64,000 nt of DNA from JAAFHB01 sp963675995 (GTDB lineage Bacteria > Bacteroidota > Bacteroidia > Bacteroidales > Prolixibacteraceae), in contig CAXXIY010000003.1 in assembly GCA_963675995.2 (NCBI GenBank), positions 124,001 through 188,000 on the forward strand. The letters are read 5' to 3'. Both the position numbers and the translations under genes were made by a program. The notes below the pieces were generated by a model. It saw only the letters and a list, made by a program, of their open reading frames with translations, had not been told where the DNA came from and made no database searches. Below, piece by piece: positions 54,732 through 63,933 of this stretch (within the stretch, counting starts at the first letter, position 1; every line of letters begins with the position of its first letter).

Positions 54732-54847
54732 TAAAGAGTGCAATTTTATACATTTTATTTCTATTTAATTTGAATTATTGCATATTTATTTATTTCTATC
54801 CCTATTTATTAAATTAATATGAATAATTATAAATATCCCGAAATCAT

Positions 54848-54879
54848 TTTGTGAGTTTCGTATAATTAGCTTACTTTTG
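54848..54879 (+). promoter_or_regulatory. Bacteroidota-type promoter for carAB
   Basis: TTTG at 54848-54851, a 20-nt spacer and TACTTTTG at 54872-54879 fit the consensus exactly. The transcript would start near 54886, about 23 nt before the leader ORF. Confidence 0.65.
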
Positions 54880-54908
54880 CCACCGTGCGACATCAACTAA
54901 GAATATCG

Positions 54909-54944
54909 ATGATGAAGACGCAGGAGATGCGTTTTTGCTACTGA
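54909..54944 (+). CDS. carAB leader peptide (11 aa)
   Basis: ATG ATG AAG ACG CAG GAG followed by ATG CGT TTT TGC TAC TGA encodes MMKTQEMRFCY. The last five sense codons (54927-54941) are exactly the 5' arm of the terminator stem and the stop codon begins its loop. A ribosome translating closely behind RNA polymerase would therefore prevent the terminator. It has no run of one amino acid's codons; the T-rich part (CGTTTTTGC) could act as a UTP-dependent pause site. Expression is not demonstrated, but the geometry is hard to attribute to chance. Confidence 0.65.
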   Translation: MMKTQEMRFCY

Positions 54945-54973
54945 TCAAAAGGTAGTGAAAACGCATTTTTTTT
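54927..54973 (+). terminator. Attenuator terminator in the carAB leader
   Basis: ATGCGTTTTTGCTAC (54927-54941) pairs over 15 positions with GTAGTGAAAACGCAT (54952-54966), using two G-U wobbles, around a 10-nt loop, then a run of eight T (54966-54973). ACGCA (54918-54922) can pair with TGCGT (54928-54932) as a weaker competing hairpin. It sits about 46 nt before the carA ATG, so it must be overcome for carAB expression. Confidence 0.85.
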
Positions 54974-55018
54974 GAGAATTAATTGCTAAAATAAGTAACC
55001 AGAGAAAAACAAGTGATA

Positions 55019-56098
55019 ATGCGAAAAGTAAAACTGATTCTTGAGGATGGAACAGTATTGGAAGGGAAATCGTTCGGCTACGAAAAGTCTGTTGCCGGGG
55101 AGGTCGTTTTTTATACCGCAATGACCGGATATCCTGAAAGCCTTACTGACCCCTCCTATACGGGACAAATACTTGTTTCGACCTACCCGCTGATCGGAAA
55201 TTATGGTGTACCTAAAGATTTAATGGAGAATGGAATACACAAACACTTTGAATCAAATAAGATCCATATTACGGGATTGATTATCTCCGATTATTCGGTC
55301 GGCTTCAGTCATTGGAATGCAATGATGAGCCTTGGTGACTGGCTGAAATCTCAGCATATTCCAGGTCTTTTTGATATTGATACCCGATTGTTGACCAAAA
55401 TTCTGCGTGAGAAAGGTTCATTACTTGGAAAAATCGAATTTGAAGGGGAAGATATTGAGTTCTTCGATCCTAACCTTGTAAACCTTGTTGCGATTGCAAG
55501 TACCGACACAGTTGAAACCTATGGAGATGGCGAATATAAAATCGTCATGGTCGACTGTGGTGTAAAAAACAACATTATCCGATGCCTGTTAAGCAGAAAT
55601 GCAACCGTTATCAGGGTGCCGTGGGATTACGATTTTACGGGTCTTGAATATGATGGTCTGTTTCTGACGAATGGTCCCGGTGACCCGGCTATGTGTGGCA
55701 TCACGGTCAAATATATCAGGACAGCAATTCAGCAGGAAAAACCGATTATGGGAATTTGCCTTGGAAATCAATTACTTGGACTTGCTGCAGGAGCTGAAAC
55801 CTACAAACTGAAATATGGCCACAGGAGCCACAACCAACCGGTTTTACTTAACGGGACCAACCGTTGCTTTATCACCTCCCAAAACCATGGATTTGCCATT
55901 GCCGACCAAACCCTGCCCCCAGAATGGGAATCACTTTTTGTCAATGTGAATGATCGTACCAATGAAGGGATACGACATAAATCAAAACCCTTCTTCTCCA
56001 CACAATTTCATCCCGAAGCCTCGTCTGGCCCTGTCGATACAGAATTTCTGTTTGATGATTTTATTGAAAGCATAAAAAAAAATAAATCAGATAAATGA
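55019..56098 (+). CDS. carA: Carbamoyl-phosphate synthase small subunit
   Basis: A 359-residue glutaminase subunit. I prefer the ATG at 55019 over the GTG two codons earlier, since MRKVKLILEDG matches the family start. The class-I triad is Cys247 in MGICLGNQLLGLAAG and His/Glu in TQFHPEASSGP. HRSHNQPV is another conserved stretch. It delivers ammonia to CarB for carbamoyl phosphate, used by both ArgF' and pyrimidine synthesis. Its stop overlaps the carB start by ATGA. Confidence 0.97.
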   Translation: MRKVKLILEDGTVLEGKSFGYEKSVAGEVVFYTAMTGYPESLTDPSYTGQILVSTYPLIGNYGVPKDLMENGIHKHFESNKIHITGLIISDYSVGFSHWNAMMSLGDWLKSQHIPGLFDIDTRLLTKILREKGSLLGKIEFEGEDIEFFDPNLVNLVAIASTDTVETYGDGEYKIVMVDCGVKNNIIRCLLSRNATVIRVPWDYDFTGLEYDGLFLTNGPGDPAMCGITVKYIRTAIQQEKPIMGICLGNQLLGLAAGAETYKLKYGHRSHNQPVLLNGTNRCFITSQNHGFAIADQTLPPEWESLFVNVNDRTNEGIRHKSKPFFSTQFHPEASSGPVDTEFLFDDFIESIKKNKSDK

Positions 56099-59000
56099 TC
56101 AACTCATCCATAAAAAAAGTAATTGTCCTCGGTTCCGGAGCCTTAAAAATCGGTGAAGCAGGAGAATTCGATTACTCCGGTTCACAGGCCCTCAAAGCCT
56201 TGAAAGAGGAAGGGGTCTATACGATCCTGATCAATCCAAACATTGCGACCATACAAACGTCGGAAGAGATTGCCGATAAAATTTATTTCCTACCCGTAAC
56301 CGCCTATTTTGTTGAAAAGGTGATTGAGAAGGAGCAGCCGAATGGCATTCTGCTCGCTTTTGGGGGACAAACAGCCCTTAACTGCGGTGTCGATCTTTTC
56401 AGACAGGGAATTCTTGAAAAACACAATATTAAAGTACTGGGGACACCGGTTCAGTCGATCATTAACACCGAAGACCGACAGATCTTTTCGGATATTCTGC
56501 ACGAAATAGATGTTCTTACCCCCAGAAGTGTCGCTTGCGAATCGATCGAAAAAGCGAGGGAGGCGGCGAAAAAGTTAGGTTTTCCACTGATTATCAGGGC
56601 TGCATATACTCTGGGAGGATTAGGTTCAGGATTTTGTTCCAACGAAGAAGAGTTAAACAAGCTTGCTGAAAATGCGTTCAGCTATTCTCCCCAAATCCTT
56701 GTTGAGGAATCAATAAAAGGATGGAAAGAGGTTGAATATGAGGTTGTCCGAGACAAATATGACAATTGCATTACCGTCTGCAACATGGAAAACTTCGACC
56801 CGCTAGGAATACATACGGGTGAGTCGATTGTTGTAGCTCCATCACAGACACTTTCAAATGACGAATACCATAAATTACGCGCCCTCTCTATTAAAATAAT
56901 CCGTAAAATAGGGGTGGTTGGAGAGTGTAATGTTCAGTTCGCACTTGACCCTAACTCCGAAGATTATCGTGTGATTGAAGTGAATGCCCGTCTTTCACGA
57001 TCTTCGGCGCTGGCATCAAAAGCAACAGGTTATCCGCTGGCATTTGTAGCCGCCAAACTTGGCCTCGGTTATGGACTTCATGAACTTAAAAATTCGGTAA
57101 CCAAAGTCACTACAGCATGTTTTGAACCGGCACTCGATTACGTGGTAGTGAAGATTCCCCGCTGGGACCTTAATAAATTTGAGGGGGTCTCCAAAACATT
57201 GGGATCAAGCATGAAATCGGTCGGCGAAATCATGGCAATCGGACGTTCGTTTGAAGAGGCGATTCAAAAAGGGATCCGGATGGTAGGGGCCGGGATGCAC
57301 GGGTTCGTTGGAAACCGTGGAGAGATGGAGATTACCGACATTGACGGAGAGCTGAAGAATCCCACCGATCGACGCATCTTTGCAATTGCGGAGGCGATGC
57401 ACAAAGGGTATTCTGTAGATAAAATCTGGGAGATCACCCGCATTGATAAGTGGTTTCTTCAAAAACTACATCATATTTACACCCTTCGAAACAAAATTAT
57501 TGAATTTAATACCCTTGAAGAGTTACCATACGATCTGTTACTGCTGGCTAAAAAGCAGGGATATTCTGATTTCCAGATTGCCCGGCTAATTCTCAAAAAC
57601 TACGATCATAAAATTTACGGTGATTTACTGAAAGTCAGGAAACTGAGAAAAAGCCTGGGAATCATTCCCTACGTAAAGCAAATCGACACCCTTGCAGGAG
57701 AGTATCCCGCTATGACTAATTACCTCTACCTTACTTATAACGGATCAGAACATGATGTTGATTTCCAACACGATGGTAAATCCGTTATTGTTCTGGGATC
57801 TGGGGCATACCGAATTGGATCGTCTGTTGAATTCGACTGGTGTTCGGTCAATGCCGTAAGTACGATCAGAAAAGAAGGGTTCCGGTCGATCATGATCAAC
57901 TATAATCCGGAAACGGTTTCGACAGATTATGATACCTGCGACCGGCTCTATTTTGACGAACTGACTCTCGAAAGGGTGCTCGACATCTGCGATCTGGAAC
58001 AGCCCAAAGGGACGGTACTGTCAATGGGAGGACAGATTCCAAACAATCTGGCCATGCGGCTCCACAAGGAGGGCGTTCCTATCCTTGGTACAACAGCTGA
58101 GAAAATTGATAATGCAGAAGACCGCAACAAATTTTCAGCCATGCTCGACCGGCTTGACGTCGATCAGCCTCGCTGGAATCAACTTACAACAATTGAGGAT
58201 ATTAACCGTTTTATTGATGAGGTGGGGTTTCCGGTGTTGATACGTCCTTCCTATGTACTTTCCGGTGCAGCGATGAATGTAGTTTCAAACAAGGATCAGT
58301 TACACCACTTTCTCACCCTGGCAACAAAGGTGTCGAAAGATCACCCGGTAGTTGTCTCTGAATTTATCGAAAATGCCAAGGAGATTGAAGTCGATGCCGT
58401 TGCAAAAGATGGTGAAATTGTGGCGTACGCAATATCGGAACATGTTGAATTTGCAGGGGTTCATTCAGGAGATGCTACAATTGTCTTCCCTCCTCAGAAA
58501 CTCTACATTGAGACCATCAGGAGGATCAAAAAAATATCCCGAAAAATTGCCAAAGCGCTTGAAATTACCGGCCCATTCAACATTCAGTATCTGGCAAAGG
58601 ACAATGACATCAAGGTTATTGAATGTAACCTTCGGGCATCACGTTCCTTTCCATTTGTTTCCAAGGTCCTGAAAACAAATCTCATTGAGATTGCCACCAA
58701 AGCAATGCTGGATGTTCCGTTCAAAAAACCGGATAAGTCACTTTTTGAACTCGATTACGTAGGGGTTAAAGCCCCGCAATTCTCTTTCCACCGCCTTCTG
58801 AATGCCGATCCGGTAACAGGTGTTGATATGGCATCGACGGGCGAAGTAGCCTGTATTGGAGAAAACTTTTATGAGGCATTGCTCAAGTCGATGTTATCTG
58901 TCGGGTATCGCATTCCGAAGAAGACCATTCTGATCTCTTCGGGTCCAACCAGAGGGAAAATCGAATTACTCGAAAGTGCCCGGATGTTGAAAGGTCTTGG

Positions 59001-59322
59001 TTTTACCATTTACGCCACAGGAGGAACATACCATTTCTTTCGGGAAAACGGCATTGAAACAGAACAGGTATTCTGGCCTGACGAACACGAGCAACCCAAC
59101 ACGCTAGATTTGATTAAAAACCGGGAAGTAGAACTGGTGATTAACATACCAAAAGATCATACAACAAGAGAATTATCGAATGGATACAGAATCCGAAGGA
59201 ATGCCATTGATTTTAATATCCCGCTAATCACTAATGCAAGAGTCGCCAGCGCCTTTATTTATGCAATCTGTAAATTGGATCTGGATGCAATACCGATCAA
59301 AGCATGGAATGAGTACAAGTAA
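56095..59322 (+). CDS. carB: Carbamoyl-phosphate synthase large subunit
   Basis: A 1,075-residue enzyme with two homologous ATP-grasp halves. The first opens with VIVLGSGALKIGEAGEFDYSG and the second (from about residue 555) with VIVLGSGAYRIGSSVEFDW. Each includes the grasp motifs, for example AYTLGGLGSGFC and PSYVLSGAAMNVV. The C-terminal MGS-like regulatory domain (from about residue 935: ISSGPTRGKIELLESARML) would bind UMP, IMP or similar effectors. Its TGG motif (YATGGTYHFF) is intact. It is translationally coupled to carA. Confidence 0.98.
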   Translation: MINSSIKKVIVLGSGALKIGEAGEFDYSGSQALKALKEEGVYTILINPNIATIQTSEEIADKIYFLPVTAYFVEKVIEKEQPNGILLAFGGQTALNCGVDLFRQGILEKHNIKVLGTPVQSIINTEDRQIFSDILHEIDVLTPRSVACESIEKAREAAKKLGFPLIIRAAYTLGGLGSGFCSNEEELNKLAENAFSYSPQILVEESIKGWKEVEYEVVRDKYDNCITVCNMENFDPLGIHTGESIVVAPSQTLSNDEYHKLRALSIKIIRKIGVVGECNVQFALDPNSEDYRVIEVNARLSRSSALASKATGYPLAFVAAKLGLGYGLHELKNSVTKVTTACFEPALDYVVVKIPRWDLNKFEGVSKTLGSSMKSVGEIMAIGRSFEEAIQKGIRMVGAGMHGFVGNRGEMEITDIDGELKNPTDRRIFAIAEAMHKGYSVDKIWEITRIDKWFLQKLHHIYTLRNKIIEFNTLEELPYDLLLLAKKQGYSDFQIARLILKNYDHKIYGDLLKVRKLRKSLGIIPYVKQIDTLAGEYPAMTNYLYLTYNGSEHDVDFQHDGKSVIVLGSGAYRIGSSVEFDWCSVNAVSTIRKEGFRSIMINYNPETVSTDYDTCDRLYFDELTLERVLDICDLEQPKGTVLSMGGQIPNNLAMRLHKEGVPILGTTAEKIDNAEDRNKFSAMLDRLDVDQPRWNQLTTIEDINRFIDEVGFPVLIRPSYVLSGAAMNVVSNKDQLHHFLTLATKVSKDHPVVVSEFIENAKEIEVDAVAKDGEIVAYAISEHVEFAGVHSGDATIVFPPQKLYIETIRRIKKISRKIAKALEITGPFNIQYLAKDNDIKVIECNLRASRSFPFVSKVLKTNLIEIATKAMLDVPFKKPDKSLFELDYVGVKAPQFSFHRLLNADPVTGVDMASTGEVACIGENFYEALLKSMLSVGYRIPKKTILISSGPTRGKIELLESARMLKGLGFTIYATGGTYHFFRENGIETEQVFWPDEHEQPNTLDLIKNREVELVINIPKDHTTRELSNGYRIRRNAIDFNIPLITNARVASAFIYAICKLDLDAIPIKAWNEYK

Positions 59323-59333
59323 AATAATAGCTA

Positions 59334-59456
59334 AGAGAGAAATGCAAAATGAAAAACAGAAATTAGTATCAGAAGTTCCTGATAACCATGAAGGTTATTG
59401 AACCATGACCCTATTCATTGTTTTCACTTTGCATTTTTCAATTTACATTTCTCACT
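59334..59456. repeat. Inverted repeat with nested hairpin between convergent carB and gdhA
   Basis: Arms at 59334-59356 and 59434-59456 match at about 20 of 23 positions. They are A/G-rich on the plus strand on the left and T/C-rich on the right. Within the 77-nt loop ATAACC (59382-59387) and GGTTAT (59393-59398) form a small hairpin. As the two genes converge, it may act as a bidirectional transcription end point. It lacks the GC-rich stem of a strong terminator. Confidence 0.5.
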
Positions 59457-59469
59457 TTGATCATCTATA

Positions 59470-60825
59470 TTAGACCAGTCCCTGATCGCGCATTGCAGAG
59501 GCCACCTTTAGGAATCCACTAATGTTGGCGCCTTTCACATAATTCACATAACCATCTGGTTGAGTGCCGTTTTCAACACATGCCTGATGAATATTTTTCA
59601 TGATAGCATGTAATTTGGCATCTACCTCTTCAGGGGTCCATTTAATACGCATGGAGTTTTGTGTCATTTCGAGACCCGATGTGGCAACACCTCCCGCATT
59701 TGCCGCTTTCCCAGGTCCATAAAGGATTTTGTTTTCAATGAAAATATCAATCGCTTTTGGAGTTGATGGCATATTGGCCCCTTCGGCAACACAGATACAA
59801 CCATTGGCAACCAACGCTTCAGCATCCGATCCATGAAGTTCGTTCTGCGTGGCACAAGGTAATGCAATATCACATTTCACATTCCAGGGTCGCTCATTTT
59901 CAAAGTATTTGGCTTCCGGATACTCTTCAACATACTCTTTGATACGACCACGCATCACATTCTTAAGCTCCATTACGTAAGCGAGCTTCTCGGCTGTAAT
60001 CCCCTCAGCGTCATAAATATATCCATTTGAATCTGACATAGTCACGACTTTCCCTCCCAATTGGGTTACCTTTTCGACAGCATATTGGGAGACATTTCCC
60101 GATCCCGAAATAACGACAGTCTTTCCTGCAATTGAATCACCTTTTGTTTTGAGCATTTCCTGAGCAAAATAGGTCGTACCATATCCGGTAGCTTCAGGTC
60201 GTAACGGACTTCCTCCCCAGTTAATCCCCTTTCCGGTCAATGTTCCTGTAAACTCATTCCGAAGCCTCTTGTACTGCCCGTACAGGAATCCAATTTCGCG
60301 CCCTCCGACACCAATATCACCGGCAGGAACATCCGTATCTGCTCCAATATGACGCTGCAGCTCTGTCATAAACGACTGACAGAAACGCATCACCTCATTA
60401 TCAGATTTTCCTTTGGGATTAAAGTCAGAACCACCCTTACCTCCACCCATTGGCAGAGTCGTTAAACTGTTTTTAAGTACCTGCTCAAAGGCAAGGAACT
60501 TCAGGATACTAAGATTGACCGAAGAGTGGAACCGTAATCCTCCCTTATAAGGACCAATAGCGCTGTTCATTTGCACCCGGTAACCTTTATTAATTTCAAC
60601 CTCACCACGGTCGTTTAACCAGGGTACCCGGAATAAAATTACCCTTTCGGGCTCAGCCATCCTTTCAAGAATTTTCAGTTTTGTAAAAACCGGATTCTTT
60701 AAAAGAAACGGTGCAAGACTCTCGACCACTTCACGTACAGCCTGATGAAACTCTTTTTCGTGCGGATTTTTGGCAATCAGATTTGCCATAAAATTTTCGA
60801 TAAACAATTCTGCTTCGTTGCTCAT
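59470..60825 (-). CDS. gdhA: Glutamate dehydrogenase (NADP type)
   Basis: A 451-residue hexameric GDH making glutamate from 2-oxoglutarate and ammonia. PWLNDRGEVEINKGYRVQMN, KGGLRFHSSVNLSILKFLAFEQ and LPMGGGKGGSDFNPKGKS (catalytic Lys) define the substrate domain. VVISGSGNVSQYAVEKV is the nucleotide loop; its GSGNV sequence suits NADP use. It complements GltBD: GDH for high ammonium, GOGAT for low. The 408 bp upstream are very AT-rich. Confidence 0.97.
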   Translation of the reverse strand: MSNEAELFIENFMANLIAKNPHEKEFHQAVREVVESLAPFLLKNPVFTKLKILERMAEPERVILFRVPWLNDRGEVEINKGYRVQMNSAIGPYKGGLRFHSSVNLSILKFLAFEQVLKNSLTTLPMGGGKGGSDFNPKGKSDNEVMRFCQSFMTELQRHIGADTDVPAGDIGVGGREIGFLYGQYKRLRNEFTGTLTGKGINWGGSPLRPEATGYGTTYFAQEMLKTKGDSIAGKTVVISGSGNVSQYAVEKVTQLGGKVVTMSDSNGYIYDAEGITAEKLAYVMELKNVMRGRIKEYVEEYPEAKYFENERPWNVKCDIALPCATQNELHGSDAEALVANGCICVAEGANMPSTPKAIDIFIENKILYGPGKAANAGGVATSGLEMTQNSMRIKWTPEEVDAKLHAIMKNIHQACVENGTQPDGYVNYVKGANISGFLKVASAMRDQGLV

Positions 60826-61233
60826 AATTTGCTAAAAAAATGGTGAATTAATATTTTTACAATTTTACACTTTTTTATCCTTTTTATATACTATTTAAAA
60901 GTTTTTATTCATTTTAAATTACACTATATAAGTTTTATTTACATTTTGTAAAGAATTTCATTATTATTAATTTCATTTTTTCAAATTTCTTTTTGTTTTA
61001 TACCCTTTCGTAATGTTTTTTAGAATATTTCTGTCTATTTGATAATTTTCAAATAATTTGTTCATTTATTTCATGGATTTATTAAAATAATTCCACTTTT
61101 AAACGATTTAGGCGATAAATTATTGAATTATCTTACAATTTACATATTTTTGAATGATCCCTTTAATTCTCTTCCCTGATATTTGGTTGCTAAACAAAAG
61201 GGCTCTTTGGATGTTGTAGAAATAAAATCACTT
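60826..61233. other. 408-bp AT-rich divergent intergenic region
   Basis: Over 80 percent A+T by eye, with no coding potential. It contains the plus-strand promoter at 61123-61152. On the minus side, before gdhA, I see A-rich leader sequence and no clear promoter match. Confidence 0.55.
61123..61152 (+). promoter_or_regulatory. Bacteroidota-type promoter for the SDR/DUF2867 gene
   Basis: TTG at 61123-61125, a 19-nt spacer and TATTTTTG at 61145-61152 match the consensus. Transcription would start near 61159, giving a leader of about 75 nt to the ATG at 61234. An in-frame TTG at 61183 is less likely as start. Confidence 0.55.
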
Positions 61234-62667
61234 ATGAAGATTCTTCTCACAGGAGCTACCGGATATATTGCTCAAAGACTCTTACCAGTATTGCTGGAGA
61301 ATGGACATGAAGTGGTTTGCTGTGTCCGCGATAGGTCGCGGTTTAATCAGGAACGATATGCCTCAAACGGAATCGAGGTGATAGAGGTCGATTTTCTAAA
61401 CGATCAAACACTCAATCAGATTCCGTACGATATTGATGCAGCTTTTTACCTGATACACTCCATGTCGACGAGTGTGCGGGACTTTGCAAAACTGGAGGAT
61501 GTTTCTGCAAGAAACTTCAGATTAAGAATTGAGCAAACAAATGCCGTTCAGGTGGTCTATCTAAGCGGAATTACAAACACAGAAAAGCTGTCGAAGCATC
61601 TGAACTCAAGGAAGAATGTTGAAGAGTTATTGAAATCAGATAAATATGCACTCACGACACTAAAAGCAGGTATTATTATCGGATCGGGAAGTGCCTCCTT
61701 TGAAATAATCCGTGACCTTGTTGAGAAATTGCCGCTGATAATCGCCCCTCGTTGGCTAAATACCCGTTCGCAACCCATAGCCATTCGAAACGTAATCGAG
61801 TATCTTGTCGGAGTGCTTCACAACAAGCCAACTTATAATAACAGCTATGATATTGGGGGAAATAATATCCTCACCTACAAACAAATGCTACTTAGATTTG
61901 CAAAGGTAAGGGGACTAAATCGGATTATTTGGGTTGCGCCGGTAATGTCTCCCAGGTTGTCGTCCTATTGGCTCTATTTTGTGACCTCAACCTCTTACTC
62001 GTTGGCTAAACATCTGGTTAATAGCATGAAAGTTGAAATTGTCTGTAAAGAGAATAATCTTAACGAGCTCATTGGAGGGATTGAACTGATCGGATACAAT
62101 AAAGCCATTCAGCGTGCATTTGGCAAGATCGAGCAAAATCAGGTAGTCTCGAGCTGGAAGGATGCGCTAACCAGTTCAACACTCAAAAACGGGATCTCCC
62201 AACATATACAAGTTCCAAAATATGGATGTTATATCGACAAAAGAAAGATTAATATAACGCAGTGCTGTGAAATGGCCCTCCAAAATATATGGTCGATTGG
62301 TGGGAAAAGGGGTTGGTACCACGCCAATTGGTTGTGGGAGATCAGGGGGCTTATGGACCGGTTGACGGGAGGTCCGGGATTACGGCGGGGGCGTAAAAAT
62401 CCATCCGAAATTTCAGCTGGTGAATCCCTTGATTTCTGGCGCGTATTGCTTGCCAATAAAACCGAGAAGAGATTACTTCTTTACGCAGAGATGAAACTTC
62501 CGGGCGAAGCCTGGCTCGAATGGAGAATCATCAATGACAACGAACTTATTCAGACAGCGACATTCCGCCCACTTGGCATTTGGGGAAGAATCTACTGGTT
62601 TTCAGTCCTCCCCTTTCACGGATACATCTTTAAGGGGATGATAAAAAAAATTGCCACATTACGATAA
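61234..62667 (+). CDS. NAD(P)-binding SDR-like protein with C-terminal DUF2867
   Basis: A 477-residue protein using the ATG at 61234. It begins with MKILLTGATGYIAQRLLPVL, the Rossmann loop GxxGxxG of atypical short-chain dehydrogenases. VYLSGIT and the later LKAGIIIGSGSASFEIIRDL belong to the NmrA-like domain, which covers roughly residues 1-290. The C-terminal half, including WWYHANWLWEIRG-like GWYHANWLWEIRGLMDR and LLLYAEMKLPGEAWLEWRI, resembles DUF2867. Proteins of this build are common but uncharacterised. It is a single-gene unit with its own promoter. Confidence 0.85.
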   Translation: MKILLTGATGYIAQRLLPVLLENGHEVVCCVRDRSRFNQERYASNGIEVIEVDFLNDQTLNQIPYDIDAAFYLIHSMSTSVRDFAKLEDVSARNFRLRIEQTNAVQVVYLSGITNTEKLSKHLNSRKNVEELLKSDKYALTTLKAGIIIGSGSASFEIIRDLVEKLPLIIAPRWLNTRSQPIAIRNVIEYLVGVLHNKPTYNNSYDIGGNNILTYKQMLLRFAKVRGLNRIIWVAPVMSPRLSSYWLYFVTSTSYSLAKHLVNSMKVEIVCKENNLNELIGGIELIGYNKAIQRAFGKIEQNQVVSSWKDALTSSTLKNGISQHIQVPKYGCYIDKRKINITQCCEMALQNIWSIGGKRGWYHANWLWEIRGLMDRLTGGPGLRRGRKNPSEISAGESLDFWRVLLANKTEKRLLLYAEMKLPGEAWLEWRIINDNELIQTATFRPLGIWGRIYWFSVLPFHGYIFKGMIKKIATLR

Positions 62668-62682
62668 TTCTCCATTAGTTAA

Positions 62683-62820
62683 ATAATACATATTGGAGAT
62701 TTTCAGCCAACTTTGAGCATTCCGGGTACCATTGCCAACCATCTTGTCAATCAACGGAAACTGAAGGAAATATCCTCATTCAGGACCGGGAAATTAGAGG
62801 CGTATTTCGGCAAACCATAA
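62683..62820 (+). pseudogene. Coding-like remnant before the CPBP gene
   Basis: A 45-codon open stretch from just after a TAA (62680-62682) to the TAA at 62818-62820. It has no ATG, GTG or early TTG start. It has protein-like composition, with LSIPGTIANHLVNQRKL and SSFRTGKLEAYFGKP at the end, and could be the tail of a deleted gene. No family recognised; chance is possible in such a short stretch. Confidence 0.3.
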
Positions 62821-62913
62821 ACCTCAAATATTATTGTAAAAAAATCACCTTTATCTCTGTTTTATCCAATATTTTACACAATTTCGTATCCAATTAATTT
62901 AAATGGATACTGC

Positions 62914-63912
62914 ATGTTCTTAGAGCGGGTTTACGAAGGTAAAAATGACATTGGCAGATGGATAGGGATGATCGTAATCCTTATCATTATTTCGCAGGTT
63001 GTTGGTGGAGGACTTCTTGCGGTGATTATTTTTCTTAAAATGTCAGACAATCCCGATCTTCAGCCAAATCCTGAAAACGCGCTTGATTTTTCGGCCTATG
63101 ATATCTCTCCGATCGCAGGATTATCTTTGATGTTATTCCCTTTTATCTTGGGGTTAATCACGTTACTGCTGCTCATGAAACCAATTCACGAAAGGCCTTT
63201 TCTATCGGTTCTTACAGGAAGTAACACCTTTCGTTGGAAAAAACTATTCTGGGGCGCCGGTGTTTGGTTTCTACTAATGACCCTCTATGCGGTAATTGCC
63301 ACTGCCACCGGAATGCAGAAAATTGAACTGCAGTTTAATCCATCCACTTTACTTTTATTGGCCTTAGTTTCGGTACTTTTCATTCCGCTTCAGGCAGGAT
63401 TCGAGGAGGTTTTATTCCGGGGATATCTGATGCAGGGTTTTGCCAAATTATTTAAATACAAATGGGTACCTTTAATAATTACATCGCTTATCTTCGGAGG
63501 GCTGCATTTTTCAAACCCCGAAGTTAAGGCTTATGGCGCAATGGTCACTCTGCCTCAATACCTGTGGTTTGGAATTATATTAGGAATCTGTGCGATCATG
63601 GATGAGGGTCTTGAACTGGCATGGGGGATGCACGCAATGAACAATATTTTTCTGTCTGTATTCTTCACCCAGGATTCAAGTGCGCTACAAACGCCGGCTT
63701 TGTACCGGATTACCTCCTTTAATCCATTGTACGATTCGATTGCCTTCTTTATCCTTTCGATAATATTTATAATTATTGCCTACAAAAAATTTAAGTGGCC
63801 CGGATGGCGCTTTCTAATGATGAAAATTGATAGTCCATCAATAAAGGAGGATGATCTTTCATCCTTTACGGAAGATGAATACGATGAATACAGTGAAAAA
63901 GATGATAATTGA
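62914..63912 (+). CDS. CPBP family intramembrane metalloprotease
   Basis: A 332-residue membrane protein with about eight hydrophobic segments, beginning with GMIVILIIISQVVGGGLLAVIIF. The CPBP/Abi motifs are EEVLFRGYLMQGF (Glu-Glu with Arg, near residue 168), FGGLHFSNPE (His) and HAMNNIFLS (His/Asn), which together hold the catalytic metal. Family members process CAAX proteins, bacteriocins or membrane regulators. The highly acidic C-terminal tail (SSFTEDEYDEYSEKDDN) is likely cytoplasmic and unusual. Its partner substrate is unknown. It is followed 21 bp later by an ABC ATPase gene. Confidence 0.88.
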   Translation: MFLERVYEGKNDIGRWIGMIVILIIISQVVGGGLLAVIIFLKMSDNPDLQPNPENALDFSAYDISPIAGLSLMLFPFILGLITLLLLMKPIHERPFLSVLTGSNTFRWKKLFWGAGVWFLLMTLYAVIATATGMQKIELQFNPSTLLLLALVSVLFIPLQAGFEEVLFRGYLMQGFAKLFKYKWVPLIITSLIFGGLHFSNPEVKAYGAMVTLPQYLWFGIILGICAIMDEGLELAWGMHAMNNIFLSVFFTQDSSALQTPALYRITSFNPLYDSIAFFILSIIFIIIAYKKFKWPGWRFLMMKIDSPSIKEDDLSSFTEDEYDEYSEKDDN

Positions 63913-63933
63913 ATATTTAACCTTAAATGAGCT

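Larger units (their letters stand above)
54717..55018. other. 302-bp divergent control region, argR/carA
   Basis: Contains the ARG-box-like sites, the carA promoter, a leader ORF and an attenuator terminator, listed separately. The segment 54732-54815 is AT-rich and probably includes the argR promoter on the minus strand, but I could not identify a consensus match there. Confidence 0.6.

Noticed and set aside
54986..55168. Minus-strand reading frame over the carA start
   Set aside because: Antisense to a clear carA N-terminus and the attenuator region; composition not protein-like.
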